A stretch of DNA of 64,000 nt. Source: Taxillus chinensis (lineage: Eukaryota > Streptophyta > Magnoliopsida > Santalales > Loranthaceae). The DNA is taken from contig CM042085.1 in assembly GCA_023512835.1 (NCBI GenBank), positions 51,269,569 through 51,333,568 of the forward strand, read 5' to 3'. Below, piece after piece: positions 42,528 through 55,094 of the stretch; position 1 is the first letter of the stretch, and each line of letters begins with the position of its first letter. A program made the position numbers and the translations under genes. The notes under the pieces are model-generated. The model was not told where the DNA came from. It did not search any database and was given only the letters and a program-made list of their open reading frames with translations.

Positions 42528-44237
42528 TGTAGGCTAGAGGGGGGGCGGGGGTGGTTAATAGACTTTCTTCGATTCGCGGAAGCTAGACTGTTAGCTGGTT
42601 TATACTTTTTCTTAGGATAACTATGATGAAAGTATTAATGGAGAAGATGATAGTAGTAATGTGAGTGATAATGTGAGTCGTAATGAGCTATTAGACAAAT
42701 CTGAGATGGGAGTAAATGCTCTTTGCTGAACAGATCTTAGATCGATGTAACAGGAATGAACTGTGATAGTTTGGATTGTGGGAGACAACGCTGAGATTAG
42801 ACTCGATGATAGTGCTAGAACTTTGATGAACAAGAGTTTGTGATTAATCAACAGGCTTGTTCTTGTTCTTGGTTAACGTGGCGCATAACACTTGGAAGTT
42901 CTCTCTCAGGGTCTCTCTCTCTAGCATTGGAACTCTTTTTCAATTCTACAAAAAGATTTTTATTTATGGTTATTTCAGAATCTTATATCTTGTGTTCTGT
43001 GCATTCCACACTTTCTGAGAGAGGTTAGACTCAGGTTTTTGTCGTTAAGTGTGTGAGAGAGATATATTTTAAGGTTAAAGTGTTGTGCGCCTTATTGTCC
43101 ATCCCGACAGACTGACTTCCCGCCAATGAAAACACAGGATGTTAGGGGATGGGTTGATCTGCTTTGATTTGAAGATCAAATGCCCATACTACGTATTTGC
43201 ATGCAGTCAATCTTGGCCGTTTATCCGTGGATGATGGTTGGCAGTAATTAATGCGACATTAAATGCGCGCAACTGCTCAGAACAGCATAGACTTTCTATA
43301 TAAACCCTAGCTGACGATATCGCTAAGTTAATATACTTAGGGTTGCACGTTTGCCTCGAGGTTGGATGCCTCATAGGTTTGGTGACTCGAAGATTTTGAG
43401 TACAGCTTGTAGAAATTGCAGAAGTTGGCTTCAGGATTTACAGCGTTAATTTCTGCCAGTCTATGACTCACATATCTTCAAGTCTTTGAGGCTATAGTTC
43501 AGGTTAGATTAGTTCTTTTGTATCATTCTATTAACTGTATGTCTACGACTCTGCGAGTCTACGACTCTCCTAATGCCTCTTAGAGTGACTTCTTTGTAGT
43601 GCATCTAATCTGGCTGTTGTTATAGCTGCAAGTCTACGACCCCAACTCTGCGAGTCTACGACCCTTGCTCTGCAGGTCTACGACCCTCGCTCTGCGGGTT
43701 TACAACCTTCGGGTCTCTCAGTTTAGTTTACTTGACTAAGAGGCTCTTTGGCTCTATGAGTCTTTGACCATAAAAATCTTTGACTTTACGAGTCTTAGAC
43801 TTCTCATTTCTTCCTTAATCTTTCGTAGTTGCTCATGAACTAAGTTTCCATATTCTTCGAGTCTTCGACTCTACGGCTACGACCCTTCAGCTATAACTCT
43901 CGGCCTCCAAGATCTCCGAGTCTGTAAGTCTAGCAATTTATTTAGAATGACTGTATCCCTTGAGTCTATGACTCTACGACCCTTGAGTTATAGTTTCATT
44001 TGTTTGCCAGTCTTTATGGCATTGACTCTTCGACCTTCGACCTACAAGTCTGCGAGTCCTATTTTCTTAACAGTGTTGTAAGGCTTCGACTCTACGATCC
44101 TGGAGTCTATGAGTCTAAAGTTCTATGGGCATTGACCCTATTTTCTGTTAATTGAATTAGGTGCTCTTAGGGACTCTACAATTCTACGGGCTTCGAGTCT
44201 TCGAGTCATTCAAAGTTGGTTACAGTTCTTTAGAATT
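42528..44237 (-). repeat. Copia-1-type LTR, inverted and truncated
   Basis: Read on the minus strand it ends CTCTAGCCTACA at 42528 and is packed with AGTCGTAGACTCGCAGAGTC-type repeats (43530-44200). It shares AACAGTCTAGCTTCCGCG and AAGAAAGTCTATT with 35770-35810. Its start (TGTTGG...) is missing because copia 2 begins at 44238. Motif content matches 33840-34900 but overall identity is moderate, so it is a different copy. The short plus-strand frame at 42840-43028 is not a gene. Confidence 0.82.
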
Positions 44238-45562
44238 TGTTGGATCAAACCTAGAATTTGGATGATGCGGATAAAACCCTATGTAATTTGATTTGAGAAC
44301 TCTTCATGTTTTATCTAAGTTATTGCAAAAGATAAAACTCTAAACCGGATCTACACTCAGAGAACAAAGCAAAGGACAGGATACATAATCCTGATCCGGA
44401 TCATAGTGAGTGTCGTCAAACACTTGGTAAACAACTAAGTCTTCATCCGGAGTCAGGATCCTTCGTGCGAATAAACTACTTAAAGATATGGACTATGGAA
44501 ATCGCGTCTTACACTGAAATGGTCTAAGGTAATTGATGCGGAATAAGATTACGAGTCTACAACTCGCACGGAGTAAGAGAGAAATGTTGCAGAGAAAGAA
44601 ACCAAGTTTTTTACTCTAACGGACTAAGGAAAAGAAGATACGGACTAAGGAGTCCGCATATTTATTCAAATGGAGTAAGAAAAGACTTGTGCGAAATAAG
44701 GGACCAAGTCACTTGTACGCACAGAGTAAGGACATGTTGATATGGAGTAAGGAATCCGAATCATTACACAAGTGGAGTAAAGAAGTGCTGACACGGAGTA
44801 AGCTCTCCGAACCTTTCACTTATATGGAGTAAGGAAGCGTTGACAAGGAATAAGGATTTCAACATCAAGTTAACACGGAGTAAGCAACCACTCATACAGA
44901 GTAAGGATCCGAGCTTCATTAACATGGAGTAAGGAATCTTACAACGGACTAAGAAGATGCTGCTTCACTTTATCAGCTCCGCATTCAAGTCATCTGCTTG
45001 CTGTGTCCCGATGTAAGACAAACTCGTTGAGAGCCTTAAGCATCTTACACGTGGATCACAAAGATATGTGGACATTACTTTAACTGTAGTTGGGAACTCA
45101 CAAAGTCATTCAAAGTTTGAAGACCCAAGATCTTGAACTCCACATCCGCAGCAATTGAGGTAGAGAGTTTTCTGAGGAACAGTCAATGCTACACGGTACT
45201 CGGAAGAACATGTTCCAAGAATGTTTCTCTAGGGATGTCTATAAACACTAGGCTTTGTATATTTTTAGACATGCGCACAAGAGAGTAAAAATAAAAAAGA
45301 TATTAGCGTATACATGTACAAGAGCAAATAGAGATAAACTAGCCAGCGTGTGTGAAACTGTAAATAGAGTGCAATTGTATCAGCTTAATTTGTTGTTCAT
45401 TTTGTTGTAATTATCTTCAGACAATAAAACAAAATACTTCCACTATCTGGTTATCTGCTGCATTGATTTTATCCTTTAACCAGTATTAGTGTTGTGCCAG
45501 ATTCAGGAAAGAGTTTTTGTTAGAGCATATTCACCTCCCCTCTAGGCTTCCAGGGACCAACA
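44238..45562 (+). repeat. 5' LTR of copia 2 with CGGAGTAAGGA motif array
   Basis: Starts TGTTGGATCAAACC and ends CAGGGACCAACA, followed by the primer site. From about 44560 to 44960 a 12-bp motif (A)CGGAGTAAGGA recurs at irregular spacing. The 3' part has CTATC...TATTCACCTCCCCTCTAGG just before the end, as in Sirevirus-like LTRs. Relatives are at 48065-49070 and 56893-58243. Confidence 0.92.
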
Positions 45563-45564
45563 AG

Positions 45565-45576
45565 TGGTATCAGAGC
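45565..45576 (+). promoter_or_regulatory. Primer-binding site (initiator tRNA-Met)
   Basis: TGGTATCAGAGC follows the LTR end by two bases. It is the standard primer site of most plant copia elements. The same site is seen at 58246-58257. Confidence 0.93.
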
Positions 45577-45626
45577 AAGTTCTACCTGCTCACAATAGAG
45601 ATCCCACTCTTTCTCTCTCTCAACAA

Positions 45627-48064
45627 ATGGCCGAAGAAAGCAGCATACTATTCAACACTCGCCTTAACTCCGGAGGTGCACAAGAGTCCCTCCCCAATCG
45701 AAGCAGCAGTGAAAATGTCGATCCACCTCAACCTACTGCTGCCGCTGCTCCTCAACCACGTTGTTCTAGTTTTACTCTAACCAAACCGCTAAAGTTCACA
45801 CCTGAGCTTTTTTCCCAGTGGAAAGCTCGCATAAGAATGTTCATGGCATGTGATAATCATCTCATGTGGCCATGTCTGCATCCGGAGCTACCTATTCCAT
45901 TGACCATCGGAGAACATAGAGTTAGAAGGCCAAAGACGGATGCAGAACTCACCAACAACGAAAGAGCCTGGCAGTGTGCTAGCGAAAAGGCTCTGACTTA
46001 TGTAACATCCTCTTTGGACTCCGAAGCTTTCACGAACGTCTAGGGCTGCACGACAGCAAAAGCTATTTGGGATAAACTGACAATCCTCTATGAGGGAAGT
46101 CAGTCCCAAATGCAGAACGTTATCAGTGCTCTCAGGCAGAACTTTGAGAGCTTCAATTACAAACCTGGTGAATCCCTCGAGAGCATCTATCGGAGATTTG
46201 GCAAGCTCATCCTTGAGCTGAAAACTGTCAATAAACACTACACTTAATTCCAAATCAACGACAAGTTTTTTTTCTCCTTGTCGGATCCCCTTGAAGAAGT
46301 ATATGGAGAGCTACAGACTCATGAGGTCAAGTTCAAAGACACTAACCGAGATGAGAAAATAGCTCGGAAAGAAAAGGGGGTAGCTTTCAAAGCTACGGAA
46401 TGTCTCAGCATACAACGGAATGATGATACGGAAGAGTCAGAGAACTCTAACTCAGACATTGAAGAAGAAATAGCTCTTCTGGTCAAATCCTTTGAGCAAT
46501 TCCTCCAGAAAAGCATAAAAGGATTTAGAAGAGGCTCCTCATCATCATCCAGAAGGAAGGAGCGATCGGAGTCTAATTCCCAAGAATGCTACAACTGTGG
46601 GAAACCCGGTCACTGGGCCAAGGATTATAAATCTAAATCTATGACGGCCGAGAAAAGTGACAAAGTTAATCCCCGACGCTCCACCTCAGATAACAGCAAG
46701 AACAAGACGAAGGCATTCGTCACAAAGTATGTCAGTGGCTCGAAAGAAGAGGAGGAATCCTCTGATGATGAACCAACCGAGAAGCTGAATGTCTGCCTCA
46801 TGGCAAGTGCTAAGGTACCTTCTATCTCTGAGCTTATGAGTAAATTAGAATCTCTTACTGCTGAACGTGATCACAAAAAGAATGAGAGACTAATAATTAC
46901 TCAAATGTACAAAGATATGGAAAGTCAGACTAAACGTCTTGAATTTACTGTTGCTAGACTTGAAAAAGACATAGTTGACTTTAGAAGTAAAGAAGCTTGG
47001 TATCGTGACCTTAGAGTTGAAAATCATTTGCTAAATACTAACCTAACAGGCCTAACTATTCGAGAATGAACTTGAAAAGGAAAAGGAAATAAATCGTAAG
47101 TGGCTAAAAACGGGGGAAATAGCTTCTACGTTTAGGACTGATCCGGACGACATCTGAGTTAAACTGGCCTTGGTTCCGAATCATTAACCTCCACACAAGC
47201 TACTAAGTGTCCCTCGGATTTCATTCCGAAACTAACCAACCTGTATCCTGTTAGTATATCTAAACTGTTGGATGGTTTCATTTCAGGTGGCACCATAGTT
47301 TATGATTGTGGAAGTGAGGCTGTTACTGCTGATCCCAAAGTAGTAGCACCCGTACCTATCGACAAAGGGAAGGCTACTGTAGTTAAAGCCAAAACTGTAG
47401 CACCTAGAAAGAAAGGAAAGGCAAAGGCTGACGCATCTAGGGCCAAGAGCGTGTCACCCATTCGTAGAGGATTAGGCCATAGGGATCAGTGTAGAGAACC
47501 TGTAAAACCTAAGAAACCTGTATCCCCTGTTTGTGCTCCGCATCATAGTGTATGTTCCATCTGTAGAGAAATAGGCCATTACCACTATGAGTGCTGGAGT
47601 CTATCTGATGACTGGCTTTGTAATCAAATTCATATTAATAAAGATCAGTTCATCAAAAAGGGTTTTTCTAGCAAATCAAAATCTAAATCTCAAAGGAGTA
47701 ACTCACCCAAGAAAACCAAAATAAAAGAAGCAACTGACACTAATAAAGTAAAGTCAACATGAAAAGCTAAAGCTCCTAACAAAGCTAAATCCAGAACTAT
47801 TGACAATGATGTTGTTTCTCCTAATCGCCCGGAACAAATTTGGGCACCAGAAGTGTAAACTATTGTCTTGCAGGAGCATCTCTAGAATGCATTGTAGGAC
47901 CACTTGAAGTTAAAGATCAATCCAAGCAAGTGGATCCTTGATAGTGGATGCTCTGGACATATGATGGGTGATCAGTCTCTGCTCGTAGAAGTTGCTGACA
48001 AACGAGGCCCATCCATATCATATCGTGACAACAGTAAAGGTAAGACTGTGGGCTATGGCACTTT
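45627..48064 (+). pseudogene. Copia-2 copy A gag and truncated protease
   Basis: The ATG at 45627 (MAEESSILFNTRLNSGG) opens a copia gag: FTPELFSQWKARIRMFM, AWQCASEKALTYV, then a TAG at 46041-46043 where copy B has CAG. A TAA follows near 46246, and a deletion near 46270 removes about 20 codons relative to copy B. The frame 46278-47069 has the zinc knuckle CYNCGKPGHWAKDY (last Cys lost) and a coiled coil. A deletion then breaks the link to KNELEKEKEINRKW. Frame 47268-47762 carries a second knuckle-like CSICREIGHYHYEC. The protease start WILDSGCSGHMMGD (about 47925-47970) ends at the LTR junction 48065. Confidence 0.88.
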
Positions 48065-49070
48065 TGTTGGATCAAGCCCAGAATTTGGATAATGCTGATA
48101 AAGCCTTATGTAATTTGATCTGAGATCTTTTGTGTTTCTTTGATCGTTGCAGAAGATATGTTATTAATCCGGAGATACACTCGTAAGAGCAAAGATAAGG
48201 ACAGGATACATAATCCTGATCCGGACAAGAGTGAGTGTCGTCAAACACTTGGTAAATAACCAAGTCACCAATACATACGGAATAAGAAACATTCGTGCGG
48301 ACTAAGAACTTAAAGGTTACGGATTACGGAATATGTTCCTAGTGCCTCAAACGGACTAAGTCAAACTGATGCAGAGTAAGAGTCTTGGTCTACAAGGTCG
48401 CACGAAGTAAAAGGTTAAGTTTTCCCCTCAAGCGAACTAAAGAAGACACGGAGTAAGGGATCCGAGTCTTTCATAGATACGGAGTAAGGAAATATTGATG
48501 CGGAATAAGGACCCGAGTCTTTATTCGCACGGAGTAAGGAAATTAGATGCGGAGTAAGGAATCCGGGCCACTCACTCATACGGAGTAAGGAAGCGCTAGT
48601 ACGGAGTAAGCACTCAGATCCCTTAGACTCGCCCGGAGTAAGGAACTTACATACGGAGTAAGGAACTTACATATGGAGTAAGGAACTTACATGCGGAGTA
48701 AGGAAGCACTGACACGGAGTAAGGATTTCAGTACCAAATAGATACGGAGTAAGCAACCACTGACACGGAGTAAGGTTCTGAGCTTCATTAGCAACGGAGT
48801 AAGGAAAATTACACCGGACCAAGAAGATGCTACTTCAATTCACCGTATTTAAGGCTATCAGCTCGTGGCGTCCCGATGTAAGACAAACTCATTGAGAACC
48901 TGAAGAATCTTACACATGGATCACCCGGATATGTGGACACAACCTTAAGTATATTTGGGAACTCACAAAGGCACTTATACTCTTCAAACCCAAGATCTTG
49001 AGCTCCACAAACCGCAGCAGTCAAGGCAGAGAGATTACTGAGGAATAGTTAGTGCTGAACGCATTCCGAA
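48065..49070 (+). repeat. Copia-2 second LTR, interrupted
   Basis: Starts TGTTGGATCAAGCCC in mid-protease, contains the CGGAGTAAGGA array (about 48430-48800) and stops at ATTCCGAA where the minus-strand gypsy LTR begins. The nearly identical sequence at 56893-57896 continues uninterrupted to a normal LTR end. Confidence 0.9.
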
Positions 49071-50828
49071 TGTCACGCCCGGATTTCCAACCCGAGGAAA
49101 CCGGTACGTGACTCCCCATTCACCCACACGGAGGGCAATGGGGTTGGATTACCGGATGCCACACAAGCAAGTCTAACAATTACAATAAATCAAATAAGCC
49201 ACATCTTTATTTAATTCCAAAACATCAAAGGTTCACAAAACAACCAAGTCCCCGATTACGATTCAATCCCTTAGTACATTCCCCTCCCCGGGGTTACATA
49301 AATCATAAAAGTACATTATCGAAATGAACAATAAAGTGGAGAGGGTCTTCCACCTTGGTGTATCCACCTAACGCCCTGTAAGTCCCTGGAAAACAAACAA
49401 ACACAGTAGGAGGGGTGAGCAACCACGGCTAAGAGGGATCATGTCTCCCCAACCCATCCCATGTTCCTAGCATCTACATGCCATGTGTACAAGTGCAGTG
49501 TCGTGATACAATAATTTCAAAGACATAATAACAACCACATCAACAATTCTACAATCTTCCACCGCTACACAATGCTAACACTTTAACCACAAGTGATTTA
49601 ACCGCCTCTTCAGGCCAAGTTATTTAACCGCCTCTTCAGGCCAAGTGATTTAACCGCTTCTTCAGGCCAAGTGATTTAACCGCCTCTTCAGGCCAAGTGA
49701 TTTAACCGCCTCTTCAGGCAAGATACCACAATCAAGCACACAACACACATGGTCACTCAAGCATACAACCAAACACTTGGTGTGCACCCGTTCACAAGCG
49801 CACAAATCCAACCATTCAGGCCATAGAGCAAACATCCAAAGATACATACATACACTAAACCACAAGTCCAAGTCACCCGGACATATTACCAAACACTTAA
49901 TGGGCATATACACAAGCTAAGTTCACACAGGCATTTCATCAAACATGTAGCAGGCATGTCATACGGCATTTTATCAAACACTTTTCATGCATCACCGAAA
50001 CACCGAAACACCAAAATCGCCATTGAAGGCCAACATTCATATAGGAGGTCACACCTATATGAATTTACATATAAATAATATAACAGATATAACTCATATT
50101 CTGCCTCTAGGACCCTAGGACAGAGGAGGATTTAGGAAGAACAGAATTCCCTACCTTACAACAGATCTTCCTTGCTCCCTCGCTAAACGCCGTCCTCTCC
50201 TCGCAAGATGCTCCGGCAAGAACCAACCAACTCCCCTTCCTTCTCTCTCTCTAGCTCTCTCTCTCTACGACGGCCGCAAAGAATGAAGTGAACCCTAAAC
50301 CTAAAACAGAGCTTCTCCTCCTTATATAGACAACACAACATCAAAACGACGTAGTTTTGATTAAGTGAATCCCAAGCATCAAAACGACGTAGTTTTGATC
50401 ACACAAGTTAGCACCTTTCCGCACCCATATAGGCCAAAATACTCAGAATTTCAACATGGTCCTTTGGAGAAAGTTCCTTAGAATGTCAAAACCAAGGGAA
50501 CCATGCAAAAATATGCTCGCACGCCAATTTGCACGTGAATTCCCCAATTCACGTGCAACTCCATATGCACTCCAAATGCTCTCAAACTTCACCCCTAGCC
50601 TCCTTGCATCATTTAGAAGACAACCACACTTGCACGTGAATTGGACCCATATCACGTGCACCTCACATACATGTCCATTTGGCCCGAAACTTCGTGGTAG
50701 ATAGAGGACACCATCCTAAGCATCTTTCCTTTTGCACGTGAATTCATTGGAGTCCATTTACTAGGTCAAAATCTAGAAAAACTCTACTCAGGAGGCAAAC
50801 CGACTAACTCAAGGTACGGGTCCTTACA
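49071..50828 (-). repeat. 3' LTR of the minus-strand Tekay-like element
   Basis: Plus-strand ends are TGTCACGCCCGG and GGGTCCTTACA (1758 bp). It is close to the solo LTR at 25323. It carries five tandem 26-bp units (GATTTAACCGCCTCTTCAGG type, 49585-49725), a TATA box at 50323-50328 and ACGT near-palindromes at 50340-50361 and 50378-50399. Confidence 0.92.
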
Positions 50829-51130
50829 TCCTCTCCCCCTTAAGACTTTTCGTCCTCGAAAAGAAATGACATAAGAGGAAAACAAACACAAGCTACCCAT
50901 TTGCCACACGGCGAGCCACAACACCCAAATGGGTCATACACCACACACAAGACAACAAAGACATAACAAGTACCACCATAATCCATAACCACAATAATGC
51001 ACATAACACATGTCCGCATGGCACGAATACACATCTCAAAGCACATCACAATTAAGCACATGTCTTTAAAAGAAAACAAGAAAACACATCACAAGAAAAC
51101 ACATCACTATCCCTGGCCAACAGCCACCTC
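50829..51130 (-). promoter_or_regulatory. Polypurine tract and untranslated 3' region of the gypsy element
   Basis: On the minus strand CTTAAGGGGGAGAGGA (about 50829-50844) directly precedes the LTR. A second TTCGAGGACGAACAATCTTA with GTGGGAGG (about 51125-51155) looks like an older polypurine-tract-like copy next to the polyprotein end. Between them lies about 280 bp of non-coding, ACACA-rich sequence. Confidence 0.65.
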
Positions 51131-54100
51131 CCACGCTTAAGATTGTTCGTCCTCGAACAAGTCCAGGTGCTGCTCCCCGCATCACGGACTCACGTTCCCA
51201 TGTCTCCTCCTCAATGCCACGGTGTTGCCACAAAGCACGCGAACCAAAGGAATAAGACGACCACGCAATAGCTTCTCTCGCCGATCGAGGATACGGATAG
51301 GGGCCTCAATGACGGACATGTCATCCTCAATGTCCAACGTCCCCAATCAATCACATGAGTGGGGTCGGGTGATACTTCCGTAACCGGGACACGTGAAACA
51401 CGTTGTGCACTCGACTCACCAGGTGGTAACGCTAACCGGTAGGCCACAGGCCCTACACGATCCGGAATCTCAAAAGGACCAATAAACCGCGGAGATAGCT
51501 TGGAACCTCGCCCAAACCGTCGATGTCCACGACGTTGGAGAGACACGAAGGAACACATGATCACCAACGAGAAAACTCCAAAGGTCGCCGTCGCTGATCC
51601 GCATAAGATTTCAGCCGACTCGAGCCGACAACAAACGCCGACGAATCAACTTGACCTTCTTAGTAGCCTCTTGAACCAACGTGGCCCCAAGAGGGCTGTC
51701 TCCCCCACCTCGGTCCAACACAAAGGGGATCGACACGGCCGTCCATACAACGCCTCAAAAGGAGCCATCCCAATGGATGCTCGATAACCGTTGTTGTAGG
51801 CAAACTCCACCAAAGGAAGGTGAGTTGCCCACGAACCCCCAAAATCTAGCACACAAGCCCTCAACATGTCCTCCATGGTCTGATTCGTCCGCTCGCCCGA
51901 CCGTCGGCCTCGGGGTGAAAGGCTGTACTCAAGTGAAGCTTGGTCCCCATAGCCTCTCGCAAACCGGCCCAAAAACGGGAAGTGAACCTCGAATCCCGGT
52001 CCGAGACAACCGATGAGGGTACGCCATGCAGTCTCACAATCTCGTTCATGTACACTGACTCAAGGTCCCAATAGAGTCCCGCTCGCGAACAGCCAGGAAA
52101 TGGGCCGACTTTGTGAGTCGATCCATAATCACCCAAATCATATCCTTCCTCCCAGTGGTGGGTGGAAGACCAATCCACAAAATCCATCGCGATATGGTCC
52201 CACTTCCATCTGCTATGGGCAAGGGCTGTAACATGCCCGCCGGCCGCCGATGCTCAACCTTCACCTCGCCGACACGTGAGGCACCTGAAACAAAGGCAGC
52301 TACATCGCGTTTCATCCCAGCCACCAAAAATGCCCCTGAAGCGCATGGTACATCTTCGTACCCCCTGGATGCACAAAGAACTCTAGATTGGTGAAACTCC
52401 CTCATCACCTCATCCCTGAGGGAAGAAGCTACTACCAACCGCCCCGAAACAACAACTCATGCTCGGGACCCTCTCGTCCAGTCCCAAGATAGCTCCCCAG
52501 CTTCAATACGGGCACGGAGAACCTCGCACTCAATGTCACCTAGTTCCTCCCGGACGCGGCTGGTACAACCCGAGCACTACCACCAAAGGACTCGGGACTG
52601 TCCCACCATCACGAACAAAGCTACACTGCAACGTCGCTAACCGCTCCATCGGCTTCCACTCTCTCACGGCCACCTCAGCTTTCCCTTTTCTCGCTCAATG
52701 CATCACCCACAACATTACCTTTGCCCGGGGTATAGGCAAGAGTAAAATCAAAGGTCCTGAGATACTCCACCCATCTCCTTTGCCTCAAATTCAAGTCCTT
52801 CGAGTAAAGATGTACCGAAGGCTCTTGTGATCCGAGAACACCACAAACTTTTCCCCAAGAGGTAGTGCTGCCAACTTTTCAGGGCGAAGATAACGACCGC
52901 TAACTCAAGGTCATGAGTAGGATAATTCTGCTCATGAGGCTTCAGCCGCCTTGACCCATAAGCTACCACACTTGTGCTCCCGCATAAGCACACACCCCAA
53001 ACCAACCCTGGACGCATCACAAGACACCTCATACGGAATATCCTCCCTAGGCAACCTCGAACACGGGTGCGGTGGTCAAACGGGTTTTGAGAGTCTCAAA
53101 CGCCCGCTGGCACTTGTCCGTCCACTCAAATTTCACTCCTTTCCTAGTCAACGCCGTCATAGGAGCCGCCAAACGGGAGAACCCCTCTACAAAACGACGA
53201 TAGTACCCCGCCAAACCAAGAAAACTACGGATCTCAAAAACGTTGGTTGGCCTCGCCCACAATGCTACGGCCTCAATCTTGGTCGGGTCCACCCTAACTC
53301 CCTCAGTGACACCACATGGCCAAGAAAGTGAACCTCCTGCAGCCAAAACTCACACTTGCTAAACTTAGCAAACAGGCATGCTGGTCCCTCAAGGTTTGCA
53401 ACATGTTGCCAAGTGCTCCACATGCTCTCTCTCGGTCTTGGAATACACCAAGATATCGTCGATAAACACCACCACGAACGAGTCTAAGTATGGGGCAAAG
53501 ACTTGGTTCATCAAATGCATGAACACTCGCTGGCGCATTAGTGAGCCCGAAAGGCATCACTACCCACTCATAATGCCCATACCCGTACCGAAAGCCGTCT
53601 TAGGGATGTCCTCCTCCCTAACCCCGAGCTGGTGATACCCCGATCGTAAATCTATTTTGGAAAACCACCGGGCCCCACTCAACCGGTCAAAAAGTCATCT
53701 ATCCGAGGCAACGGGTACTTGTTCTTCACATCCATCGAATTCGCCTTCCTGGTAGTCGATGCAAGAGACGAAGCGTGCCATCAACCTTCTTAGCAAAGAG
53801 CACCGGGGCACCCCAAGGTGAGGTACTTGGTCCGATATACCCTTGGTCCCCCCAACTCCTCGATTTGCCTCTGCAGCCTCCTCGGCTCGGCTGGTCCCAT
53901 ACGATACGCTACTTGGGAAATCGGACCCGTCCCCGGCACCAACTCAATGGTGAACTCCACACTCCTCTTGGGTGGCAAACTCTCAACCGCTCAGAAAAAC
54001 ATCCCGAAATTGGTCCACAACAAGGGCCACACCCTCCTTTCCACCTTACCCTCCTCGGCAAAGGTCAGGCTGCTAACCCGTGGGTAATGGCACCCCACGG

Positions 54101-55094
54101 TCCAACATCGGCCCGGCCCGACTCGCCTCACAATCCCACTCCCCCGCAGGTGCAAGAGGTCCCTGCAGGTGTCACGAAGGTCACACGCCGCCGATAACAA
54201 TCTATCTTGGCCCTGGAAAGCCATAAGCCAATCCATACCCAAGATCAGGTCAAACGTTCTCAAAGGCATCACATGCAAGTCAAAACTCGACCTCCACCTC
54301 GCCTATGGTTAACACACAGACCACGACACACTCGCCGTACCTCAATCATGCCTCCCACCTGGAGACTCCATAGCTAGGGGCCTCGCGGTCTCCACACAAG
54401 CTAACCCCAAGCCGTCTATTACAAGCTCAAGAACAAACGAACATGATGCACCCGTATCGAAAAAGAACGAAGCTAATGTACGGGAGATCAAGAGGGTACC
54501 TCTAACCACCGATGGTCCTGCTCCACCCTCAGTGGTGGGGGCGGTAGCTCAGCCTCCTCCTGGTATGTCGCCTCCAGCGCAAACACCCTTCCTTGGCCCG
54601 TGCCACTTGTCGGCTCACTCACCGGACGCTTCCCGCTAGGTTGCCTCTGGCCTCGGTCTGCCGCTCCGGCCTCCCCGGGGTCGGGTCCGACTAGATCCTG
54701 CCTGGCTGGCCTGCCACCGACGAGCTGGTCTCTGACTGGTGCACGGAAGCTAGCATCACTCCTCACGCTGGATGCCGCGCCCCCTGTTCCCCCGTTGCCA
54801 CTCCCGCAAACCCGGCGCAAATGTCCCTCTCGTCCACGCTTGTTGCATCGCGGTCCTTCTTGGGGCACTCCCCTTTGAAGTGACCCCGCTCTCCACAAGC
54901 AGTGGCATCTACTCGGTAGACTCCCGGATGGACCACCCTTGTCTTCCCGCCAAAGGTGAACCTCCCAGGGTTCACAGATGTCCGACCCCGATCGCGAAAA
55001 GAACCGCTATCCCTCTCCTCCGTCTTGAGCCTCTTGGACCCTCGCATCTCGATCAGGCCCACTCGCAATCGGCGCCCCGATGGGCCCGCCTCCC
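51131..55094 (-). pseudogene. Gypsy gag-pol, minus strand, heavily frameshifted
   Basis: From right to left: the gag tail with zinc knuckle CGERGHFKGECPKK (about 54860-54900), protease region MHVMPLRTFDLILGMDWLM (about 54215-54275), RT pieces including [16 protein letters not shown] (about 53510-53560) and [20 protein letters not shown] with [20 protein letters not shown] (about 53150-53300), and RNase H ([22 protein letters not shown], about 52855-52930). Next come integrase parts (VVSDRDSRFTSRFW, GRACVLDFGGSWATHLPLVEF-like, MAPFEALYGRPCRSP), a LSPRFIGPFEI segment and a chromodomain remnant (about 51180-51330). Successive domains lie in different frames, with at least ten shifts. Some of these may be sequence errors rather than mutations. 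Confidence 0.85.

Larger units (their letters stand above)
44238..49070 (+). mobile_element. Copia element 2, copy A: LTR - gag/protease - partial LTR
   Basis: A 5' LTR (44238-45562) is followed by a tRNA-Met primer site, gag, a zinc region and the start of the protease. At 48065, in mid-protease, the sequence passes directly into a second LTR. Integrase, RT and RNase H are therefore deleted. The second LTR is cut at 49070 by a minus-strand gypsy element. The two LTRs differ at many sites, so the second may come from another copy through recombination. GAATT (44233-44237) precedes the element. Confidence 0.85.
49071..55094 (-). mobile_element. Tekay-like gypsy element, minus strand, 5' part missing
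   Basis: The 3' LTR (49071-50828) comes first on the plus strand. Then come the polypurine tract, chromodomain/integrase, RNase H, RT, protease and the gag zinc knuckle in reverse. The element stops inside gag at about 55094, where copia-2 sequence starts again. There is no 5' LTR. Its pol is full of frameshifts, no domain is in one clean frame, and the region is rich in CCG/CGG. It interrupts the copia-2 LTR; CCGAA (49066-49070) flanks its right-hand LTR. Confidence 0.88.

Noticed and set aside
42840..43028. 62-codon plus-strand frame as a gene
   Set aside because: It lies in the inverted copia LTR and has no counterpart protein features.
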